This document shows positions 55,807 through 64,000 of a DNA stretch of 64,000 nucleotides, in pieces; position 1 is the stretch's first letter, and every line of letters starts with the position of its first letter. The position numbers were made by a program, and so were the translations under genes. The notes beneath the pieces are model-generated. The model was not told the DNA's origin. It made no database searches and saw only the letters and a list, made by a program, of their open reading frames with translations. The stretch is from Enoplolaimus lenunculus (Eukaryota > Nematoda > Enoplea > Enoplida > Thoracostomopsidae). The stretch is taken from the NCBI GenBank assembly GCA_030248215.1, contig JASANG010001941.1, positions 146,379-210,378 of the forward strand. The letters are read 5' to 3'.

Positions 55807-58354
55807 GGGCTCACGTTATAACTGGGCAGCTTGAGACACCTTTTGCCACCTATTAGCCTATTGGGTAACATTTGGTCTAGTAACAGACCCCATATCATAT
55901 TCAAAAACTCGTATTTGTCTGCTATTATCAAGTGTAGGTCACCTTTTGTCCTCAATATCATATGATATTCGACGTATTGTCGCGAATGATATATTTTCAA
56001 ATGTCTGCATACTCGAGAGGTAACATTCCCAAATTGTCCTATTTAATATCATATGATACTAGAAGTTGAAATTTGAATTTTTGAATTATGACACTGTTTT
56101 TCTAATACATTTTGTGTCTGAAATGGCTGTGCAGACATATCTGACATTTTCGAAGCAAAAGAAACCAGCCATTAATGCCTGTCCTTTTCAGTGTCGATGA
56201 TGGTTCAATAACCCTTTCACTCATAGAATATACTATGAGCAACTACATACAATAATGTACGATCAATACACACACTGTGAGCAGTGTTTAACAATTCTAA
56301 CATATGAGCAGTGTTTAAATATTCTAACATATGAGCAGTGCAAAATCTCCACAAGACGTTGGAGCTCCCTCGGGCTCGAGCGTCAAGCTTCTATAGCTTT
56401 TGTGGCATCGTAAACGCCTTTCACCAATGAGACTGGGGATCGAATCTTACCTTGAAATTACATCTAATATGAAATTGAGAATATGTAAGTCGGAAAGGTT
56501 AAGATTATTAGTGGTAAATTCCAATTTGGGCGGAAAATCAAATTTGGGAGGCAATTCAAATTTTAACGGCAAATTTAACGTCTGGCGGGAAAATTTAAAA
56601 TTTGGCGGGAAAGTAAAGTTTTAGCCTGAAATTTTAAACTTTGCCGGTAAATTCAAATTTTGTGTAGTTTATAATTTTTAATCAAACTTTTTCTAAAAAC
56701 GAAAACTATATGTAGACGCCTCGTGGCAAACGAAAACCTGCATGGACGCAGTAGCTAGCAGAAATTGTGTCCACTACTGCGATATCTATTGTGTCCATCA
56801 AAAAAACTAAACACGGCGGACATTTCGTGTGCAACCCAAACCAATGATAATGTGCAGACAGCATAAGCTTAACAGTTTCACTGTGTTTTTAGCAATCGAT
56901 TCCCTATAATTAACATAGGTTTTGAGAAATTTCATATTTTATTCTGACTTAGGTTTCAGATAAAAAAACTGATATAGATTAACGGATATAGAAATATCTT
57001 TTAAGCGCACTTTATGGGCTATCTATTTAATAATGCGTGCACTAATGTAAAAAATGGTCGTAGTCTGAGGAGGGAACTACATCGCTCTGACAGACTACCT
57101 ATATAGAATGTCATAAATGGGACCACTGCCTGAAAAGGGCCTTATGACAAACTATAATATCGCATTCCTGCTGCATATCATTGTCAAAATAGCCTGCGTA
57201 CACTAGTGATTTGTCCAGACACTGTAGGGAGGGACTATATACGCAAATACAATATTTACCGCCAATTTTGTGCATATTACGCGTATACTATTGCAAGGAC
57301 GCTGTATTCTTCAACTCGTTATATATTGTGCATAGCGTTGTCCAGGCACTCATCCGACAGTGTCTCAAAAACATAATATATTGCCACAGAACACCTGTAC
57401 AATGTCCATGCACCCCAAAAGCAGTATTGTTTTTGACATTGTTCCTAACCGGCTTACTGGACAATTCTATACACATTCGCACGCACTGTATTAACATGGA
57501 TGAGCCATTATGTAAATCAATTTTTAAAATATAACGAAACATTTCTCAACAGCAACGCCTGACGCGTGATTCCTTGTGTCGCTTGAACTAAGCCGCATGT
57601 GTCTGAAGCATTAAAGCTAACTGCGATGAAACGATTGAAATTTCATGCGATGCTGCGACGAAAATTACAGTCGTCACAATTGTATTGATTAGAGCCCATC
57701 AATGTCAGTACCTAAATGACTCCAGAATAGATAAAGTTGAGTTCGAAACCATGAAGCATTTTTGAGACTTCTAGGTTTCTTTTGGTATAACCGGTAGTAA
57801 TGTGCAGTAAAAATTTCACCAGAGCGCTAAAATAACATTTGAACTAAAAATATTTTATCCCGGAGTCAGGTTAAATTCGAATCCTACCCTAAACCTTAGG
57901 TTACGACTTTATGTCTGAGTATGAGCGTCTTAAGAAGCTCTCAGAGCCTGTTAATTGCTTTCAAGTGCTTCCCACTCACTATAAATCCCAGCAAGTTTAT
58001 TTTAACCCACAATGAATTTAATCACTCAGTCTGAGTTAGGACTTTCAGAACTCAGAATTCTGACCCGATAAAACTCACTCTGACTTAATTATTCGACTTA
58101 CATGACATTCTACAGGACAAACAAACAAGTTCACCACAACTTTGCAGACATTTTCAAACATATCATATGATACTGACAGGCAACATTTACCATATCATAT
58201 GAAACTGCAGTACAAAGAGTAGATGTGACCACAAGATAGCAGACAATTCAAATTTTTGAATTTGACAGCGCATCAACTAGCAGACAAAGCGTTACTCGCT
58301 ATTGTAATTGGGATAAAATTCGTTCCCCGCTGCCTCAGTTATAACGTGAACCCC
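55807..58354. mobile_element. Large inverted-repeat element, about 2.5 kb, no transposase seen
   Basis: GGGCTCACGTTATAACTGG at the left faces GTTATAACGTGAACCCC at the right. Similarity between the arms continues inward for about 230 bp in matching order: GGCAGC, TTTGTCTGCTAT, AGGTCAC/GGTCAC, CATATGATA and AAATGTCTGCA. A composite SINE (56205-56508) and a degenerate AATTTGGCGGGAAA tandem (about 56515-56660) lie inside. No long reading frame exists. Flanks show no duplication. A non-autonomous long-inverted-repeat DNA element is the best reading. Confidence 0.6.
56205..56508 (+). repeat. Composite tRNA-like SINE, copy 2
   Basis: The plus strand reads AACCCTTTCACTCATAGAA, repeated CATATGAGCAGTGTTTAA words, GTGCAAAATCTCCACAAGAC, CCTCGGGCTCGAGCGTCAAGC, then the tRNA-like block ending GGGGATCGAATCTTACC. 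It matches the minus-strand copy at 48237-48512 block by block and is nested inside the large inverted-repeat element. Confidence 0.7.
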
Positions 58355-60011
58355 GCGTTACTTTAGCAAAACAAACTGTTTGGTAGCCAACAGATAGCTA
58401 TTACTTAGCCAATCAGAAAAGAGTGTTTGCATCAGCTAATCGTATTTGGTATGACATTAAGGTAGTAACCAATCACAAGGTGTGCACCTGTAGCAGTGAA
58501 AAAATTACGCCGCGGAATTGTCCAAGTCGTAATTCCGCCTTGGACTAACCAAATTCGCAATTGGGCTGAATTACGGCTTGGGCTACGTTTTTTAAATATT
58601 TAAATCGATTTTCACTATCATCAAATTTAGAGCCACTGGTCATATTGTATAATTCGTTCAGCCAGTTTACTGCCGGACCATTCCGTTCCAGCGGTATTTA
58701 TTTCGGCCCGCGGTTTGATCATCAACCCGTCGAACCGCTCATTTTTTGAAGTCCGGTTCACTTAAAGTTTATATCATGTTAATATGTAGATGCAGGCCCG
58801 TAACCAGAGGCGGCCAGGGAGGACGCACACCCTCCTGTAGGTGGCTATGCCACTCCCAAATATATTTCAATCTAAAAACTAAAACAATACTAAAATCAAA
58901 CGTAAAACCACACCTAAAGGGAGTCCCCGGCTCCGCCTAGTCTCTCTTAGAACTTATGTTAGGTTAAGGCGTTGCTAAACTGCGTAAAAATAGTATAATC
59001 TATGCGTGGCGGCTGTGTCCGCAGTGTTAGTACTCAGGGGCCCTGCGTGACCATTAAATATATATCGTTGCAGGCCTAAGACACGCAATTTTATGCAAAT
59101 CAACTCAACATGGGGGCTGGGGCGGCCAGCCTCCATATTCATTCTGGTTTTTGACTGACAAAATGTGTTGCATTTCTTTTTGCGGTTTAACTTAGTGCGG
59201 AGCGAACGTTTGCGTTTAGTGTTTACGGAGTCGAATTGCATAGTGAACCGTGCGACTTAGGCAGGAAAGGAATTAAAGCGGAGTTAGAGTCACGGTAGCT
59301 CAAATGTGAGCCTACGGTGAAACCGGCGTCGGGAGTACAGCAACAAAAGCGCATAGCACGGAGCCTACGGGCAGTACCAGGGGAAAACCGGGGTTAATTG
59401 GGGTATGTGTTAAGTGGATTTTCTGGGGATTGAGCATCCGAAACCACGAACTATTCACACCTCCCTCGAAATATTTAAGCTCTTCTAGAGAATTTTCAAC
59501 TTTGCTTGTAAGCCATCGAAAACCGTTGTATGCCTGTCCGGACAAAATTTCCGCTTCCATTATGCACAGTTCACAATAACTTTTGAGTGACTGCCACTTT
59601 GGTTGGGTTTTGGGTGTGTTTGTTTGGGGTTTTTTTTTTTTTTTGTTTTTGTCGTTGTGTGCCCGGTGCCGTGCGCGGGTCTTTGTTGTTGTTGTCCTTG
59701 TTGCGTGGTCGGTGGGGGGTGGTGAGTGTGAGTTTGGGGCTGTTTTAGCTAGGAGAACTGGTGAGTAAGCGCAACTGCTGACAGACTGAATGCTTGGATG
59801 CGTTGCGCGTTTTCTCTAAGCGAAAGAGGCGTCGTCACACACCCCACCCCCGATTTGTACCGGTGTTAGAGTTACCTCATGTCCACATTTTAAAATTTAC
59901 ACTCGGTAGCCTCACCCTAACGAATCGTTTCTGTCCGGATAATTAAAATTTATTTTAGAGAATATTTGTTCTTTCGTTTTGCTTTTACGATCTTTTTGCT
60001 CATATAGGGGC

Positions 60012-60012
<1 letters not shown>

Positions 60013-60042
<30 letters not shown>
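60013..60042 (+). repeat. CAG trinucleotide microsatellite, 10 units
   Basis: Ten uninterrupted CAG units followed by AGAGAG. No reading frame with a plausible gene spans it, so it is treated as non-coding. Confidence 0.95.
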
Positions 60043-60043
<1 letters not shown>

Positions 60044-60689
60044 GAGAGGTTAGCTTCACCCTACGAGTTACAGAAAATTATTTGACACTCGTTAGGGTCG
60101 GGCTAACGGAAATTTGACCTTTATATATATGTTTATATCTACAACACATGAAATTTATATGTGTGTAGATAATAAAACTCATTAACTATACTTTTATTAC
60201 AAAGTAAATATAGTTAATGTAATTAAATTTTAATTATAGCTTCGCTCCGCTCGTTAGCCCAAAGCTATGTATGTAATGTGTCCGCGAAAATAGGCGTTTA
60301 CCCTTTGAATTGCATATTGATACTACAAAAATACACTATCTTTGTCAAAAAACATTTTAGCGCTTGGTCTCTGTTACAATTGGTTGAGGTTGAATGTAGT
60401 TGGAATAGTTGTGCAAAAGTTATTGGTAGGCAATGTTTTATGAGCAATGTCATAGGTGAGGTAGAAATGTTATTGTGCTTATGTTATGAAATCCAGATAG
60501 CGTCAACTGCTTAAGGACTTCAGCACTTGGTCACAAATGCTTTTTTGAGATTTGGATAAAACTTTGCGATATTTTGCGCTCGCTATTTTGATCTCTTTTA
60601 AAAAGCTAAAAGAGCTTGGTATCTATACACTGATAGTCACAGCTGTTTCATAGACGTTTACACATTGTATATTCACTGTGCCGAACAAA

Positions 60690-63600
60690 GCAAAATAAAT
60701 AAACATAGCAGCGTCAATCATTCATGTCCAGGTAATATATTACCTATAGTATAGGCAGTGAATTTATATTTCCGCATAAATATATTTTATGTAATTATCG
60801 ATTATAAAGTGCGCATATAGTATTTTCTAGGGGTAAATTGAGCTGAAAAATTCAATTCTGACCTTCATTTTTCTCTATAAACAACAATTAACCACATTTT
60901 TAACAAAAATTTTTAAATTGACACCAGTGTCAATATTTTGAGTTTTATAATTTTCGTAACAAATAGTCAAGCTAAACGGTCTAGAATGTGTCAACAGGTG
61001 CGTTACAAGCTATTAAACTTGTTTTAAACAGGATACTTTTGAATACTTGTGTTTATAGAAGAAATTTCTAAAAAACCAAAATTGTGCCATTTTCGCAACC
61101 TTAACAGTAGTATATAGCTTATTAAACACCAGCCTAAGAAAGTAGAAGAACTTGATCACTTGGAACCTGTTTGGTCTGTTAAAATAAGCAAAATAAAAGC
61201 AAATAAACCGAAGTAAAATTAAAATAAATAAACCTAGCCGCGTCAATCATTCATGTCCAGGTAATATATTACCTTTAGTATAGGCAGTGAATTTATATTT
61301 CGGCATAAATATATTTTATGTAATTATCGATTATAAAGTGCGCATATAGTATTTTCTAGGGGTAAATTGAGCTGAAAAATTCAATTCTGACCTTCATTTT
61401 TCTCTATAAACAACAATTAACCACATTTTTAACAAAAATTTTTAAATTGACACCAGTGTCAATATTTTGAATTTTATAATTTTCGTAACAAATAGTCAAG
61501 CTTAATGGTCTAGAATGCGTCGACAGGTGCGTTACAAACTATTAAACGTGTTTTAAGCAGGATACTTTTGAATACTTGTGTTTATAGCACAAATTTCTAA
61601 AAAACCAAAATTGTGCCTTTTTCGCAACCTTAACAGTAGCAATTAGCTTATTAAACACTAGCCTAAGAAAGTAGAAGAACTTGATCACTTCGAACCTGTT
61701 TGGTCGGTTGAAATAAGCAAAATAAAAACAAATAAACCAAAGTAAAATTAAAATAAATAAACATAGCCGCGTCAATCATTCATGTCCAGGTAATATATTA
61801 CCTATAGTATAGGCAGTGAATTTATATTTCCGCATAAATATATTTTATGTAATTATCGATTATAAAGTGCGCATATAGTATTTTCTAGGGGTAAATTGAG
61901 CTGAAAAATTCAATTCTGACCTTCATTTGTCTCTACAAACAACAATTAACAACATTTTTAACAAAAAGTTTTAAATTGACACCAGTGTCAATATTTTGAG
62001 TTTTATAATTTTCGTAACAAATAGTCAAGCTAAACGGTCTAGAATGTGTCAACAGGTGCGTTACAAGCTATTAAACTTGTTTTAAGCAGGATACTTTTGA
62101 ATACTTGTGTTTATAGAAGAAATTTCTAAAAAACCAAAATTGTGCCATTTTCGCAACCTTAACAGTAGTAATTAGCTTATTAAACACCAGCCTAAGAAAG
62201 TAGAAGAACTTGTTCACTTGGAACCTGTTTGGTCTGTTGAAATAAGCAAAATAAAAGCAAATAAACCGAAGTAAAATTAAAATAAATAAACCTAGCCGCG
62301 TCAATCATTCATGTCCAGGTAATATATTACCTTTAGTATAGGCAGTGAATTTATATTTCCGCATAAATATATTTTATGTAATTATCGATTATAAAGTGCG
62401 CATATAGTATTTTCTAGGGGTAAATTGAGCTGAAAAATTCAATTCTGACCTTCATTTTTCTCTATAAACAACAATTAACCACATTTTTAGAAAAATTTTT
62501 AAATTGACACCAGTGTCAATATTTTGAATTTTATAATTTTCGTAACAAATAGTCAAGCTTAATGGTCTAGAATGTGTCGACAGGTGCGTTACAAACTATT
62601 AAACGTGTTTTAAGCAGGATACTTTTGAATACTTGCGTTTATAGCACAAATTTCTAAAAAACCAAAATTGTGCCTTTTTCGCAACCTTAACAGTAGCAAT
62701 TAGCTTATTAAACACTAGCCTAAGAAAGTAGAAGAACTTGATCACTTCGAACCTGTTTGGTCGGTTGAAATAAGCAAAATAAAAACAAATAAACCAAAGT
62801 AAAAATTAAAATAAATAAACCTAGCCGCGTCAATCATTCATGTCCAGGTAATATAATACCTATAGTATAGGCAGTGAATTTATATTTCCGCATAAATATA
62901 TTTCTTGTAATTATCGATTATAAAGTGCGCATATAGTATTTTCTAGGGGTAAATTGAGCTGAAAAATTCACTTCTGACCTTCATTTGTCTCTACAAACAA
63001 CAATTAACAACATTTTTAACAAAAAGTTTTAAATTGACACCAGTGTCAATATTTTGAGTTTTATAATTTTCGTAACAAATAGTCAAGCTAAACGGTCTAG
63101 AATGTGTCAACAGGTGCGTTACAAGCTATTACACTTGTTTTAAGCAGGATACTTTTGAATACTTGTGTTTATAGAAGAAATTTCTAAAAAACCAAAATTG
63201 TGCCATTTTCGCAACCTTAACAGTAGTAATTAGCTTATTAAACACCAGCCTAAGAAAGTAGAAGAACTTGTTCACTTGGAACCTGTTTGGTCGGTTGAAA
63301 TAAGCAAAATAAAAACAAATAAACCGAAGTAAAATTAAAATAAATAAACATAGCAGCGTCAATCATTCATGTCCAGGTAATATATTACCTATAGTATAGG
63401 CAGTGAATTTATATTTCCGCATAAATATATTTTATGTAATTATCGATTATAAAGTGCGCATATAGTATTTTCTAGGGGTAAATTGAGCTGAAAAATTCAA
63501 TTCTGACCTTCATTTTTCTCTATAAACAACAATTAACCACATTTTTAACAAAAATTTTTAAATTGACACCAGTGTCAATATTTTGAATTTTATAATTTTC

Positions 63601-64000
63601 GTAACAAATAGTCAAGCTTAATGGTCTAGAATGTGTCGACAGGTGCGTTACAAACTATTAAACGTGTTTTAAGCAGGATACTTTTGAATACTTGTGTTTA
63701 TAGCACAAATTTCTAAAAAACCAAAATTGTGCCTTTTTCGCAACCTTAACAGTAGCAATTAGCTTATTAAACACTAGCCTAAGAAAGTAGAAGAACTTGT
63801 TCACTTGGAACCTGTTTGGTCTGTTGAAATAAGCAAAATAAAAGCAAATAAACCGAAGTAAAATTAAAATAAATAAACCTAGCCGCGTCAATCATTCATA
63901 TCCAGGTAATATATTACCTATAGTATAGGCAGTGAATTTATATTTCCGCACAAATATATTTCATGTAATTATCGATTATAAAGTGCGCATATAGTATTTT
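60690..64000. repeat. Satellite array, 529-bp monomer, alternating A and B types (1058-bp higher-order unit)
   Basis: The word CATGTCCAGG (CATATCCAGG in the last unit) recurs at 60723, 61252, 61781, 62310, 62839, 63368 and 63897, always 529 bp apart, giving about 6.2 monomers that run off the right edge. Two types alternate. Units 1, 3 and 5 read AGAAGAAATTTC and TGTGTCAACAGG; units 2, 4 and 6 read AGCACAAATTTC and CGTCGACAGG. Each unit has the palindrome AGGTAATATATTACCT (first at 60730-60745; one base changed in the unit at 62839) and ATTGACACCAGTGTCAAT (first at 60917-60934). A minus-strand open stretch of about 77 codons recurs in the units but lacks a proper ATG and is not called a gene. 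Confidence 0.97.

Larger units (their letters stand above)
52153..60689. other. Long spacer, mostly mobile-element debris
   Basis: Apart from the missing MRPL58 first exon, which may be here, no gene is supported. The spacer holds a hAT-like remnant (52540-52792), arm fragments (53100-53135, 53641-53730, 54650-54700), a dispersed repeat (53925-54105), a tRNA-like sequence (54718-54835), a MITE (55157-55390), a large inverted-repeat element (55807-58354), a GC-richer stretch (59250-59900) with a T run near 59631-59655, and a CAG microsatellite (60013-60042). A minus-strand open stretch 59560-59312 of 82 codons starts with ATG but has no recognisable family, so it is not called. Confidence 0.5.

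Noticed and set aside
59312-59560. Minus-strand 82-codon open stretch starting with ATG at 59560
   Set aside because: No recognisable family, no clear splice donor in frame, and no matching downstream exon. It lies in a region with simple-sequence runs, so it cannot be supported as a first exon.
60013-60042. CAG repeat as a polyglutamine-coding exon
   Set aside because: No flanking splice sites, start codon or conserved coding sequence; neighbouring frames are closed.
61013-63891. Repeated minus-strand open stretches of about 77 codons in the satellite monomers
   Set aside because: They start at TTG or CTG-like codons, recur only because the monomer repeats every 529 bp, have hydrophobic low-complexity content from AT-rich DNA, and show no constraint relative to the rest of the monomer.
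1-64000. CRISPR arrays, operons, bacterial ribosome binding sites or phage genes
   Set aside because: The window is eukaryotic with spliceosomal introns throughout. The only regular repeats are a satellite and transposon arms, not spaced short repeats with unique spacers.

Overview
The window is nuclear DNA of an animal, AT-rich and intron-rich, most likely an invertebrate. Every protein-coding gene is split by GT-AG introns of about 60 to 1800 bp. The products are typical metazoan housekeeping proteins: the spliceosomal protein SF3A1, RidA, mitoribosomal MRPL58/ICT1, an F-box/WD40 protein, a short-chain dehydrogenase and a DNAL4-type dynein light chain. The dynein light chain implies a lineage with cilia or flagella. 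The phylum cannot be fixed from the sequence alone. Nothing bacterial or viral was seen.

Layout. 2190-5088 (minus): first four coding exons of a classical SDR oxidoreductase whose 3' half lies left of the window. 8803-11406 (minus): complete six-exon RidA. 11407-15870: repeat-rich spacer with tRNA-like SINE heads, a GC-rich inverted-repeat element and a 235-bp apparently exact tandem duplication. 15871-27104 (plus): complete 18-exon SF3A1. 28112-30175 (plus): DNAL4, whose last acceptor reads CG instead of AG. 31957-32705: decayed LINE reverse transcriptase. 34155-37188 (plus): four-exon coiled-coil protein that I do not recognise. 37189-41606: repeats. 41607-47984 (minus): 13-exon F-box protein with seven WD40 repeats. 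49321-52152 (minus): MRPL58/ICT1 lacking only its first coding exon. 52153-60690: mobile-element spacer. 60690-64000: satellite DNA of exact 529-bp period in which two monomer types alternate, so the true unit is about 1058 bp; it runs off the right edge.

Repeats dominate the rest. Two sets of short non-autonomous elements are spread through introns and spacers, and many copies have 8-bp target-site duplications that I could read directly. One set begins GGCCCATGTA and carries runs of CTTAGG-like hexamers inside its ends. The other begins CAGGGTG (hAT-like) and carries arrays of short GGAATC/CCGGAT-type motifs. At least one copy of the second set is nested in a copy of the first. The genes do not form a pathway or operon; they are independent, with RidA and SF3A1 divergent and the coiled-coil and F-box genes convergent. 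No undescribed gene system stands out. The most checkable oddities are the DNAL4 acceptor, the alternating satellite, the hAT-like subfamilies whose arms differ while their ends stay fixed, and the unrecognised coiled-coil gene.
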